The translations under genes were made by a program, and so were the position numbers. The notes beneath the pieces were generated by a model. It was not told the DNA's origin. It was given only the letters and a program-made list of their open reading frames with translations, and searched no databases. A stretch of 64,000 bases of DNA from Cadophora sp. MPI-SDFR-AT-0126 (lineage: Eukaryota > Ascomycota > Leotiomycetes > Helotiales > Ploettnerulaceae): NCBI GenBank assembly GCA_020747065.1, contig JAGMVK010000011.1:1674001-1738000 (forward strand). Direction: 5' to 3'. This document shows, one piece after another, positions 34,762 through 46,311 of the stretch (position 1 is the first letter of the stretch; every line of letters begins with the position of its first letter).

Positions 34762-35412
34762 GGTGAAATTTGAACTTTATTTTCCGTGAGAATAACAATA
34801 AACTGTGTAAGATGTCGCAATTGGATCTCCTGATCAACAAAACTTATCAAGTCATTATCTACACCCTGACATTCGAAAATAAAGCTACCCCGCGGTTTGA
34901 GCTCATTGCCCCACACCACACTAACTGATTCAATTTTGTTTGCTGCTTCGGGTTGTGGAGACGAGGCAGCCGCGATTCTCTCCACATCGGCTGCTGTCGC
35001 GTCTCTCCACATGCCGACTCAATAACGACGCATTGCCAAAAATTGAGTTTGAGACATGGCCTGCATTGGCTTCAACGAGAATCATTGATTCGTCCTAGTT
35101 TTTGTGGCATACGGCGGTATCTCTCGATGAGGACGTCCCCAGATTACTTCCCCAGACTCGCCCGGACACGCCCAGACTCTGGATTTGTGATATGCGGGTT
35201 TGCGGGGGAGGCGTCGACACTTTTGTACCTTCGAATCGATACTGTCTAGGCTTTGCTGTTGTCTATTTACATCATCTAGCCTGACTTTCCCCTTGACATC
35301 AATTGAATATCGGACCAGAAATCTGTCGATCTTCAAGTTTACAAGTCCCAACTTCCATTGGGGACATTCGGCCTTCCCCCTTGTCAAGAATCCCAACCTC
35401 TCTACAGCAACA
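34762..35412. promoter_or_regulatory. shared upstream region, BBE oxidase / DHA1 transporter
   Basis: This 651 bp region between divergent genes is suited to co-regulation. A minus-strand open frame beginning MWRDATAADVERIAAAS (to about 34790) resembles nothing I know. Confidence 0.45.
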
Positions 35413-37297
35413 ATGTCGACCGCCATTGAGCCGATCAACACCAATCATGGTACCAAAGAACCCCTCAAGAAGATTCAGACGCTGGGAAGTGTTCGCCAAA
35501 GACATGAGCACACGAATGAGATCATCCTGATTCCAACACCATCACAAGATCCTAATGATCCCCTCAATTGGTAGATTCCTCGAGGCAAGAAGGCACTTTC
35601 CCAGAAGCTAACTCATTCACAGGAGCAAGCCACGCAAGTACTACATGGCGACTCTCATATGTCTCGCCATGTTCATGTGCAACTTTCTCGCGGCTGGGCC
35701 AACTGTAGCAATTGTCGAGACAGCACTCGATTTCTTCCCCCCCATTGCAGGTCCTGCTGGAATCCCAGCTGCCATTGCAAAGACAGCATACTTCTTCACC
35801 ACCACGGCACTTCTTCAAGGAACAGGTAATCTGTTTTGGATGCCACTGGTGAACAAGTATGGCCGTCGCCCAATCTACATCGCATCCTACACTCTATATT
35901 TTGGTGTTGCTCTATGGTTGAGCTTCACCACGAAGTATGAGAGTTTTTTGGCTGCTCGTATTCTGATGGGTTTCGCGTCGGGAGCTGCTGAGACTATGGC
36001 GCCTCTTTCAATTGCTGATGGTAGGTCCAATGTCTCAAATCGACGGAATAACGCTGACAATTTCACAGTCTTCTTCTTGCATGAACGTGGAGCAGTGATG
36101 GCGTAAGTGACTCGGTCTATCATGTCTTTACAATGACTGACAACCCTTCAGTATGTACACATCTGCATTGTCTTGTGGTGTAGCGGGTGGACTTGTCATC
36201 GCTGGGTAAGCATCTTTCTTCCTCCAAAGTGTACTGAATGCAGATCTGACGGGACTAGGCTTATCACCATTCATAATACCTGGAGAACCATCTACTATGT
36301 TGGCACAGCTCTAATCGGCACGCTTCTTATTCTCGTCATTTTCACCTTCCCCGAGACGAGCTACATCAGAGATATTACACCAAGTACTAGTGGTTCGGAT
36401 ATTGGAATCTCTGATGAGAAGACAGGTACCTCATCAGTTGAGTTCGCAGAGAATGGATCCCGAACTATCCCAAAGCGCAAGACCTACCTCCAAGAGCTCA
36501 AACTCTTCAGTGGAACATACACGACTGAGTCTCTTCTCGACCTCTTCCTCAGACCCATTGCACTTATCGTTCTTCCGCCTGTTCTGTGGGGGTCTCTGGT
36601 CATGTCGGTCACCATCGGCTTTCTGGTAGCAGTGACCTCGAACGTTGCTCCTGCGTACTCCACGGCATACGGATTTGTGGCATGGCAGACAGGTCTCTGC
36701 TTCATTTCAGCAATCATCGGATCTCTCATCGGAATCTTTGCTGGTGGTCATCTAAGTGACAGAATGACTGACTTCTTCACCAAGCGAAATGGCGGCTTGA
36801 GAGAACCAGAAATGCGACTTCCTGCTATCGCCATCAGTTTGATCACTACCCCGTTGGGACTTATCCTGTTCGGAGTCGGAATCCAAAATAAGCTTCATTG
36901 GATCTGTCCTACCATCGGTCTTGGTCTATGTAAGTGACTCTCTCCAACTCATGATATCACGATCTAACAAAACCTAGTGAACTTCTCCATCGTCCAAGCT
37001 ACGAACGTCTCCCTTGTCTATACCATTGACTGCTACCGACCTATCGCTGGTGAAGTCACTGTCACCTCCATGGCGCTGAAGTCATGCTTCGGGTTCCTCC
37101 TCTCGTTCTACACGAATCCATGGATTGACAAAGTTGGCTATCTAAACGCGTATGGTACCATGGCTGGCATTGCGGCGGCTGTTCTGCTGTGTGCTATTCC
37201 GATCTATTTCTACGGAAAGCGCATTCGACATGCAACCTGGCATTGGTCTGTAGTCAAGTACGTTCACTGGGATGATGATCGTGAGGTGGGTGAATAG
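35413..37297 (+). CDS. MFS transporter, DHA1 (12-TM) type
   Basis: Six exons. The introns rejoin cleanly: NDPLNW + SKPRKYYMATLI, IAD + VFFLHERGAVMA, MYTSALSCGVAGGLVIAG + LITIHNTWRTIYYVG, and GLGL + NFSIVQATNVSLV. The cytosolic N-terminus has the typical DPNDPLNW element. TM loop motif A is FWMPLVNKYGRRPIYIASY. The large central cytosolic loop (ETSYIRDITPSTSGSD to KRKTYLQELKLFSG) separates the halves, and the second half contains YSTAYGFVAWQTGLCFISAI and the motif-A repeat GHLSDRMTDFFTKRNGG. The C-terminal VTVTSMALKSCFGFLLSFYTNPWI (two adjoining stretches) is common in fungal DHA1 proteins clustered with biosynthetic genes. The substrate is unknown; the neighbouring oxidase and dioxygenase suggest an aromatic metabolite. 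Confidence 0.9.
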
Positions 37298-37718
37298 ACT
37301 GTCTTGATATTGGACGACTCGGACTGCGGAGGCCGACATCTGAAAACTGGTTTGAGGTGGTTGGATATTGCGAAACGTTCCGACGAGGATCAGAAGCTAG
37401 TGAATGGAATTTGAGTTTACTTGATTATGGTACAAAATAATATTTTACTTTGATTACTGAAAAAAGCAAAATTGGGACCATGCTCTTGTTCTTTGCTTCC
37501 TACTTGAAATTTTGTCTAGATGTCACGGAATATCTACTACAATTTACACACCGTTGTTTACCACAAAAATTCACTCCAAATTAAAGATTAGCTGTGTGTA
37601 CATCCCTTGTCCTTTTTCGTCAAACTGGGTTTAGTTTTTATGTTGTGCTTCAGAAACATATATCGATATGCGTTACATCAAAAGTAAATAAAGTCCATTC
37701 CGTTCGGTATTTCAAAGT
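37298..37718. other. AT-rich intergenic, convergent 3' regions
   Basis: This is an AT-rich spacer between the DHA1 gene and the AA11-like gene. Nothing was recognised in it. Confidence 0.5.
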
Positions 37719-38715
37719 CTACGCTTGTAATACCTTCTCGTAGCTATCCAAGTGCCTTTTTCCTCTGAAGACTTTCCAAATACTGACCACCAATCCCACT
37801 ACCACACACACCACAAACATCCCCGTGACCCAACGACCTAACGTCCAAGCTCCACTCATATTTCCAATCCTATACTCCTTCCCACATGTACCATCGAACA
37901 TATTATTTTTGTCAAACGGACACTCTTCATTAACCTCTACGCTATCTCCCGGCTCAGGGAAAATCACACAACTGCCTCCATTCTTCGTCCAGCAGCCATT
38001 GCCATTGTTCGCCTCGAACATTAGGGGCTGCCGCCTCAACTCATCAAAGCCACCGGTGGGATCAAACACGTCTTTATTGGCTGTGCCGCCCAATACCATA
38101 ATAGGCGCACAGTTCATAAACATCTCGGGCACGCTCCAACGCCCGTACCATGTCCAGGCCATGACGGCGCGACCGAGCGGCACCCAGTCAGGGATGGTGA
38201 AGTTGTAGACTGAGGGGAGGAGGATGTCGGATGAGAGGCCGTAGTTGGTTTCTGTGAGGTTGCGGATTGGACAGCCTCCGTGGATGGAATGAATGACGGT
38301 CCAGTTGCTGTACCGAGTGGGTTTTGTGTCGGTGGTGATCGAGATTTGACAGGAACCGCCGCCGTGAGATGCGCCGCCCATCGCTCTTTATACTAGTCAG
38401 CATTGTAAAATTTTACTGAGATCGGTAAGATGCGAGTATCTGGATTTAAGAAGTTTGCAGCAAAGTTGTGGAGACAGGAACATACTGTAGATACTGCGTA
38501 GAGCCGCGCTCCCAGACATTCATCACACCCGCGGGATCGAACTCGGTTTCTCCTTTGCAGGGCCAATTCGAACCATCTTTGTTCATGGGCGAATTATCGC
38601 GAAGTTGGCTTGCGAAGGGGACGGGGTGTTGCATAAATGTATGGGCGTTTACAGCTATGGATTGTGCCAGAAGAGATACAGCAAGTAGCTGAGCAGATTG
38701 TGGATGGAAAATCAT
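37719..38715 (-). CDS. AA11-like lytic polysaccharide monooxygenase with C-terminal membrane anchor
   Basis: Two exons (38715-38486, 38385-37719) give 298 aa. A signal peptide (MIFHPQSAQLLAVSLLAQSI, then AVNA) is followed directly by mature His1: HTFMQHPVPFASQLRDNSP. A copper LPMO needs exactly this free N-terminal histidine. The second brace histidine is probably the one in GGASHGGGSCQISITTD, rebuilt across the intron (acceptor AAAG). The further AA11 pattern is NWTVIHSIHGGCPIRNLTE, RAVMAWTWYGRWSVPEMFMN and CAPIMVLGGT, with paired cysteines. After the domain comes a cysteine-containing stretch and one TM helix (TGMFVVCVVVGLVVSIWKVF) with a short basic cytosolic tail (RGKRHLDSYEKVLQA). AA11 enzymes cleave chitin; a tethered form would suit cell-wall remodelling rather than nutrition. 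AA11 versus an AA11-related clade is open. Confidence 0.85.
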
Positions 38716-40121
38716 TGTGGGTCGTTTCTCAGTAATGGCTATGAGAATCTGGGAACAACAATAGCTGTGAATTTGTTGCTCAAGAGGAGTTCAATCAGTA
38801 TCAGTTAGATTGATGTGTGAGGAAGGGCATAAGTATGTACGTATATTATTGAACTTAAGTGTGGCATCGACGAACAAAATGTACTTTTAAGTTCTGAAGG
38901 CAAATTATCATTGGATTTTGAGCCCATCCCAGCTCAACTCGTGTATGTTTAAACTCAAAATCCAAAACTCAGCTCTGTTTCGCCACTCGAAGGCTAATAT
39001 ATTCCTTGTGCACTGGCTGCGAGATTGACATAGCGCAGCTGAAACCTTAAGGGGTGGATCGAGGAAAATTCGTCCGAATTCGTGAATCATCCACTTCAAC
39101 TAATGCGGAATAAGCGAAGTATGTTACATTACTGATCTCGGGTTTGTCCGCTGGATAAACTTTGATTAAGCATCGTGTTCTTCTCTGACACTTCGCAAAA
39201 CTGAAAAGCCTCGGCGTTGTGGTTGGGGTTAGTCCATAGGTCTACGATATCTTGTACCTTGCACGAGCGGAATGAGCTTAGTTCGATCTGGGATTCATGC
39301 GTTTGCTGGTTGAAAACCTGGTAGCTGGTAGCCCCTAGGCAAGTTCAGAAGAGCTGTAATTGTTTAATAATCACTTATCTAATCTCAGATTAAATAAGAT
39401 ACACGAATACCGCGTCTAGTTCAGAATCGCCTCCGAAGTCTATTTCAACATTCTAGATCGTGAAATAAAGTATTCTTCACCGCCAAAATCGGTCTAGACA
39501 CTGGGAAGCTCAACGCTGAAAACTTTGTCGGAAATGAGCCTCCGTTCCGTTTAAGTGCGTGCCAAGGCAGCGTGCTCATTTCACCATCTAGCTTACGAAG
39601 GTCCACAGCAATTCAGGCTTCTTATTTTGGAAAACCGCCGTAAACGAAACGCAGAAGATCACGAGTTCGACTCAATGTTACCTGGGACGTCGCATATCTA
39701 GATAGTGCCGCTGTTGAACAATGGTATCGAGAAAGCCCGTTGAGCAATCACGCCGCTATTTGTCGCGAAAGCCAAAATTGGTCGCAGAGCTTAGTGTAGT
39801 AGCTACACGGTAAGAAGACTGAACAACCTTTCACTTCGTCGGCTGAAACATTGCCACCACTGGCAGGGGAGGCTGGCTAAGGGGCTCTTCTGACGTCCGC
39901 TTGATAGACTAAACAGAACCCATATGACCCTGCTCCTAGTCGCAGTGGAAGTGTCTTGGTCAACGAAGGGATTCTGAACTCTATCGAAGGAAGCCTCCTC
40001 ACCATGTAGTACTTAGAACAGTATGTTCCTACTCTGCAGAACATGACTACTTCCTAAGTTCGTGCAAATCGTCATTTCCTCTTACTTTCACCTCTGCCAG
40101 TACAGATTTTGAGTGTCTGCA
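38716..40121. other. intergenic, about 1.4 kb
   Basis: This is the divergent upstream region of the AA11-like and GT2 genes. It is AT-rich around 39.36-39.41 kb. A box-B-like GAGTTCGACTC near 39.67 kb does not sit in a tRNA-like fold. No repeat was recognised. Confidence 0.4.
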
Positions 40122-42099
40122 ATGCTGCTCATACGTGCAGCTGTCAAGGTGGCGCGAGCGCTCTTCTTACTCGGGAGCACCTTTGGTCTCGTCTTTACGT
40201 CAGTTACCACTTTGAAGCTCGGATACCTCACTTTGACATTCGATCTCATCCTCAAAGTTCTTGTCAGCTACTTATATACTCAAGGCTGGATTGGAGTCTT
40301 TTCCAAACCCCGGGTATCGAACAAATTCCAATCATATTTGCAAGATGCGAATGTTCTCGAACATATGCCGAGTAATAGCAGTATCAAGGCTACAGATGTT
40401 CTGGAGGAGAAAGATGAATTGAGAATACGTGGTACTGTCTCTGAGCTCTTCTCTGACGAAGAGATCTCGAAGTCCCAAACTGTTGGTACTGTGGTGGGGT
40501 GGCGCGAAGACGAGGATCTCTATCGCCAATGTCTTCGAAGCTTTGCGATCGACCCTCGATGTAAAACACTTATTGCAGGTGTAGACGGGAATGGAGAAGA
40601 TGACCAAAGAATGGTGGAAGTTTTTTCCCAGGTAAGATACTCAGTTCGCTCGAGAAATGCAATAAAAGCTAACTACCAAGCCAGGTTTATCCCGACGGCG
40701 CCGTGATTGCACTGCCAGAAGCGCTCCATAAGACACTCGAACGATACGCGAGCTCTGAGAAGCTGACCGACATCGAAGATGAGAATGCAACCTCAGCAGC
40801 CATGGATCACGTACATGCTTTCGTCCGTATAATTCTGAGAGAAGAGCTGCTGCCTCAATCCATCGATGGTATCCGCGCAATCTGCATCACCCAACCTCAC
40901 TCTTCGAAGAAAGATATCTTATTCACGGCTCTTACATTCGCCACAGTATTGGCCGAAGAGCTTGAAATCGAGTGTATCTTTTCTACCGATTCGGATTCAA
41001 TCATCGTTCCAGGGGCTCTCGGCAGAATTATAGCTTCACTAGAGGCCGACGAGAGTATAGGTGGGGTCTCAGGACACCTGAGATTCTTCAATCCACGCCC
41101 AAGTTATCTATCGAAGATTGCGGACTCGCATTACTGGTTTGAGCAAGAGCTAGCAAAGGTTCAAGGGGCGATTTTTGGTGCGACCGAGTGTCAGCCTGGG
41201 CCTTGCTCTGGCTTTCGGCCATCAGTGTTGAAGTCTGTGTTGGTGCCGTGGTATTATCAGAAACTTTTTGGACACAGAGCTGTGAGTCGGCGATTGTAAA
41301 TCAGTTCAAGAGAATTTTTTGTATTGATTGCGAACAGGTCACGAACGAAGATCGGCACCTTACGACGAGAATCTTGTGGGCTGGACATTCTGTGCATTAC
41401 GTACATGATGCAATTGTGTACACAGAGACCCCCAATAGTTTCGATGGATGGGTAAAACAGCAGGTAAGGCCCCATGTACTTGAGTCTGCCTGCGGATGCC
41501 AAAATTTGCCTGAGTCCACGAAAATAAATTTTATTGATTATGGAAAACAGGTTCGCTGGTCACGAGGAACCATGATCGAAACATGCTGGTACCCATGGAT
41601 GATCAACACGCTCACGCCATGGCATGCTTACAACATCATCATGGCTCGCTTCGTCCCCATCTTCTTTTTCATTTCCACGGTTTCCTACGTCCTAGGCCTT
41701 CCGATATATTCACTTGCAAAGCCTAGCGTCACCGTACTTATCGACATCTTCTGCATGATTGCCATCAGAGTGATTTACCTGGTTCAATGTCGGCCAGATG
41801 CCGCAGTCCCAAGTGATGTCATCTGGCTGCTACCGGCAACGCTTTGGTTCTTCGCAATGACTCCAGGAATTTTCGTCTGGGCTATTTTGACTATCTTGGA
41901 TGATTCTTGGGGCAACCGACCGAGGGCGATGGTGAGAGGTGAAAAGTCAACGGGGTTGAAAGTGCGAATGAATTGGACATCGGGCAAGTTCTACCAATGG
42001 TTGAAAATTGCTGGGTTTCAGGTTGTATGGCTGTTCATAGTTGCGCTGGCTATTATGCGGGCTGCGATGGAGTGTATTGGTACGATGCCGCCTACTTGA
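40122..42099 (+). CDS. processive family 2 glycosyltransferase (hyaluronan-synthase/chitin-synthase-like)
   Basis: Four exons (40122-40631, 40685-41281, 41338-41463, 41551-42099) give 593 aa. This is a polysaccharide-forming membrane GT2. The N-terminus has one or two TM segments (ALFLLGSTFGLVFTSV). The catalytic domain shows TVGTVVGWREDEDLYRQCL, the DxD-type IFSTDSDSIIVPGAL, GECQPGPCSGFR-like ATECQPGPCSGFRPSVL, the acceptor/base motif as VTNEDRHLTTRIL across intron 2, and QQVRWSRGT (QxxRW), which exists only after removal of intron 3. The C-terminal third has several TM helices (IFFFISTVSYVLGLPIYSL and others). It resembles the fungal type-2 glycosyltransferases (GT2) required for hyphal growth on surfaces in wheat pathogens. 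The polymer is unknown. The ATG at 40122 is preferred; the GTG at 40113 is not needed. Confidence 0.88.
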
Positions 42100-43249
42100 A
42101 TGAAAGAGTTCGAGAAGCCATCCAAGTAGCTGACAAATGTCGAAGAAATTAACATATCAGCGTTCATGAAGATCAATCGTGGGTAGAGATTGAGGATCAT
42201 ATGGATAATAAACTAAGCGTATTGCACAAGAAATGTATATTTCCTCAAAGCTACGAAAAGCGGTAGAAATACAGGTAAAAACAACGTTCTTTATTGTGTA
42301 AGCTTGTAAGAATATGAATATATTCCTGACATTCTCGCAGTTTGCCTAGTTGAGTTAGTCTAAGTTTACAGATAAACGCAATGTTCAGGTGCGATGGTCT
42401 CCGAATTCAGCGGGCTTGGTCGCTGTTTTATGCGACGATTGTCCCAGTACGCTCGCTTCGTCCACCACCGAAGATGTCCTGCCTTCGTATTCGCCAGGTG
42501 GAGAAGAGATGATCTCCACCATATTCCATTGTAGGACTCTTCAAAAAGCTCCGTCTCATCTCATCCAAACCAGAGATCTCGCCACGTTCGCCTATATAAT
42601 AATGGCATGTCGTGACAGCCACTGAAGCCTGGGATGTATTACGCATCAGCCCACCAACGGCATCCCGCTTCTATTATTCTTATATTTATCTAGACGAGAC
42701 TGAAAAACTGGGACAACATCTCTCGATTTGCTGATTGTATGAGAGTGAAATTTGTGAGCTGAGAAGTGCGTCAGTCCCATTGGGATGATAGTGACTTGTA
42801 TCCCTTGAGCGAGTTCGCTGAGACCTATGATGACAATTCCAGCTGCGAATTTATGAGCTGACATTAGCCTATTTGTAGAATTCCTCAATCTTTGTCGAAG
42901 ACCCCAAGGGCACAATCGTCGAAGAAACGCAACCGACCCAATTATGTAGGCAGACAGACTTGTGCGCATGTAGCAGCCCTAGTGCAACTTGGCGAGTCAC
43001 TACTAAACCTTTCCTTATCTTCACTTCTCTTCTCTCCTCATTTCTTTGCTCCACCACCACCTCTATCTACGTCGAAGAACGGAGATTTGTGAGGGAGAGG
43101 AAATATGGGCTCTACCAAACGCAGCGGCATCCTGCATGATTGAGATCTGGCTTGTGGAGGCAAAAGATCCGCTGCCAATTCACTGAGACGAGCATGATTT
43201 AGACATTTTTATTACATTACTATCATTGTATACATGTAACGGGTGCCTC
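42100..43249. other. intergenic with dispersed-repeat copy
   Basis: This lies between GT2 and a convergent DHA1 gene. It holds repeat copy A (42234-42369). Other frames are short and unrecognised. Confidence 0.45.
42234..42369 (+). repeat. dispersed repeat, copy A
   Basis: About 135 bp is homologous to 56211-56352. Shared blocks are TATTTCCTCAAAG, GAATACAGGTAAAA-like, TATATTCCTG, CGCAG-TTGC, and TTGAGTTAGTCT-AGTTTAC. The copies are in the same orientation and diverged, with several C/T and G/A differences. This is probably a transposon relic, family unknown. Confidence 0.75.
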
Positions 43250-44997
43250 TCATCGCGTAATCGTATTCACCTGGTCCAGCTCGTTCTCGGCCCTCCTCTC
43301 CCGGATCATCCTTCCTTTCCAGTGCGCAAGTATCGTCGGCAGGATCGAGAACACGACAATAAGCCCAACCATCAGACCAGCGCTGCCGCGGAGGCCGATG
43401 TCCGAGAACATGTCGGGGAACCAGAAGGGACCTGTTAACATAACTTCATTAACACCCTCTCATGTCACACGTTTTCTCTACACCTCTATAGGACTCGCAA
43501 GGTAGGGGGCGCACATACCAATGAAACCCCACGTCGAACGAATGAGATTAATAAACACCCCAATGCTCGCAGCGTGCTCATGATGGCAATCAATGGCATA
43601 CGTCACCAGCACCGTGGTAATAACCTGGTTCCCAAAACTCGCAATCGCAATGCCCACGATTGGCGTGACATTATAATGTGCCAACTTATCTGTCTGTACG
43701 CAGAATACCACCAGGCCTGCAATCACGGTCAAGAATCCCGGGTACGCCACCCAAATACGATGCTCTGGCTCTGCGTTTCTGCTGGGTCCCGCTCTGGCAT
43801 TGGCTCTGCGCATCCACAGATCCGAGCCGAGGCCTCCAAGCTGTTCCCCGAGCACGGAACCGATGATCATACCAATGAATTGCAGGCCGATTTGCTGCGC
43901 GTTGAAGTGGTATTTTGGCGTGAAGATCTGTGGGATCTCGACCGTCAACAAGACGGATGCGAAACCGAAAATGATGGCGTACGCAATTGTAGGCAGGAGG
44001 ACGTTCAGGTACGCAAATATGCGGAGGGGCTGCAAAAATTCTCCTAAAGATAGAGGGTAGGGGCCGATCTTGCCAAAGTTGAGGTATTGCCGGCGGAACG
44101 GGGAGCCTTGGGTCGAAGCGACGATTGGACGATCCCGTACGTAGAGAGTTTCTGGAGAAAAGAAGAAATACAAGATGAACTGCACAGCGTTTGTTATAGC
44201 GAGAATGTAGTAGATCCATTTCCAGCCTCTGGTGTGGTAGGCTACGAAACCCATGATGAAGGGGCCTGAGGGTGGGCTACTCATGTTATTATACACTGAG
44301 GTTAGGGGCAGGGGAGAGACGAACCCAAGAGTAACCATTAATGTCCAGATTCCCATTTTCTGACCTCGCTCCCGGGCAAAGTACATCTCTATCACCACGG
44401 CGCTGGAAATCGCAATCGCAGGACTGATAAAAAAGGCAACTAACAAACGCGTCAGGACCTGCGTGGCATAGGAATGGCTCTTCGCGCAGCCAATATTGCA
44501 GACCATGGAACAAATCGTCGAGATCAACCATATTGGGCGCCGGCCAAAGTGATTGGAGATTGGCTTCCAGAATAAGGGCGCGAAACCGAGCATCAGAATT
44601 TGAACGCTGGTGAGGTAGCTTGCGCGCGTGAGAGAGATGCCAAGGTCGATGCTGAAGTCTTCGAAGGCGGGGATCACGGCAGCTGCTGTTAAGGTTGTCA
44701 TCATGGCGTTAAAGGAGATCAAGGCCAAGTTGACGTTTTTCTGCATTTGCCAATCAGCTTGATGAAAGGGTGGAATAGAGAGGAACGAAGTACCTTCCAC
44801 GCAGGCCAGTTCAAAGGATCTGCTGGGTCTGCAGTTGGCAGTGGGTTGAGATCCGTGGTGCCATGTCGAGACATCAAGTACTCTCTATGTTGAGCGCTGA
44901 GGCCCCCAGAGAGGCCATTCCTAAGCTGGCTGCTATCTGAATCCGGGTGGTCTTTGTGTGCCGTACCCATCTCGTGAGTTTCTGGCTTGTTTTCCAT
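43250..44997 (-). CDS. MFS transporter, DHA1 type
   Basis: Four exons, about 560 aa, 12 TM helices predicted. The N-terminal cytosolic segment ends TADPADPLNWPAWK, joined by a short intron (donor GTACTT) to KNVNLALISFNAMMTTLTAA. Motif-A loop: PLFWKPISNHFGRRPIWLIS. A second intron with a GTTCGT donor brings TLMVTLG to GPFIMGFVAYHTRGWKWIYY, the usual family sequence. A third joins STWGFIG to PFWFPDMFSDIGLRG; the C-terminal stretch is rich in basic residues (HWKGRMIRERRAENELD). The transporter resembles fungal DHA1 proteins of the polyamine/multidrug type with the 'DPLNW' start; the substrate is unknown. No biosynthetic gene is next to it. It ends at 43250. Confidence 0.9.
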
Positions 44998-46311
44998 GGT
45001 CGTGGAGATTGTTCTTCCAACGAGTCGAGAAACAGAATTTGGGCGTGTAGATCAAAGAAGAAGAGTGAGATGGCGTCCTCTGAGGTAAGTAATGAAAGAA
45101 AGATCGCCTTTGTTACTTAACATTGCATTCGTAATGCGGAGGCAACAAGTGCACTTATACAATGAGTTCCCTAGGCCCCACAACGACGGAGACTTCTCCA
45201 TAGCGGAGGCTATCCCCGCCATCATGGCCACCCGGGCCATTTTCGATCAAGCATCTGAAGAATAATGTACCGTCCATCCCGTTTGTGAGTCTCTCCATCT
45301 TTCTGGCCTTCTCCACATAGGAAGTGAGCCAGCCAACCAGAGTTTTCGGAACGAGCGGAAATCTGATCGGCATTATCTTGCGAAATGCCGTGAATCTCTC
45401 CCTAGACGGGGACCATGCACGGGTCTCGATGATCATTATTCTCAAGCAAGACCAATAACCAACGCCAAGGCAGAATCTTCTTCCGCCCAATTCCCCAACT
45501 ACTTCGTATGCCACCTCCGCGATCCAAATCATAGATGGGTCGAGTATTCAGCTCAACCGCGCTAGGGCCGGGCGCCGGAACAAAGATGCCAATTGTCCGG
45601 CCCCTGCAGAGGAGAATGGAGATGGTGACGAAACCTGTTGACTCTGTGTCAACACCAAAGACTACTACAACAACAACCACCATATACCTGCTTAACTACA
45701 TGCGATCCCCGCAGCCTTTTCCATCATTTACAAGCAATTCTTCGATATTTTTCACATAGTCATCACAGATCGTCTTATTTATCCATTACCACACCATGAA
45801 CTCGAGGTCTTTCACTTGCTCAATGCCGGGATATGAACGACCAAGCATCAGATCCATCGGTGAATGCGATGTGTCCACCTGTGTCTCATTCGCATGTTAT
45901 CACAACACCGTGATTTTGTCTCAGAGAATAGTTTTCTCTTTTTAGCGAGACCAGGGAACTGCAATCGGAATAATCCTCCGGCGATTAACCGATCTGAGGC
46001 TCTTTCGTCTCACGGTGAGGCTCGATATTGTGGCTTACAGGGATGAGCATCCCGTGACAGGACGGCGCTAGCGAGGAGAAAATAACGCTAATGGGCTTGG
46101 AACAGACAGCGCCACAACAACCACTTACAATCATCCATCATTTATTAGCGGAGCTAGTAAAGATATCCTCATAACGAATCGTCTGCCTATAACCTTGATT
46201 TTTGATTGTGATGAGAGTTTTGCGAGCCCGCTCCCTCAAATCGTCCTTCCGAACCACTTCTACCTTGAGCACGTTGTGCAACCGTCTAAAAGAAGGCTTC
46301 ATCTATAGGAA
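44998..46311. other. rearranged intergenic region with possible gene fragments
   Basis: This contains the promoter of the DHA1 gene and, to its right, sequence with coding-like patches but no complete gene. The clearest patch, 45136-45273 plus, is described as a finding. The right end precedes the oxidase pseudogene. Confidence 0.4.

Noticed and set aside
34530..35012. 160-codon minus-strand frame beginning MWRDATAADVERIAA
   Set aside because: Its second half is a shadow of the BBE oxidase in another frame, and the first half has no family resemblance or splice signals.
39660..39680. tRNA box-B-like GAGTTCGACTC
   Set aside because: No box A at the right distance and no acceptor or anticodon stem could be paired.
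40113..40121. GTG start for the GT2 gene
   Set aside because: An ATG follows three codons later and is the normal nuclear start.
43574..44219. Several long frames within the DHA1 transporter at 43250-44997
   Set aside because: They are overlapping-frame shadows of a gene with clear MFS motifs.
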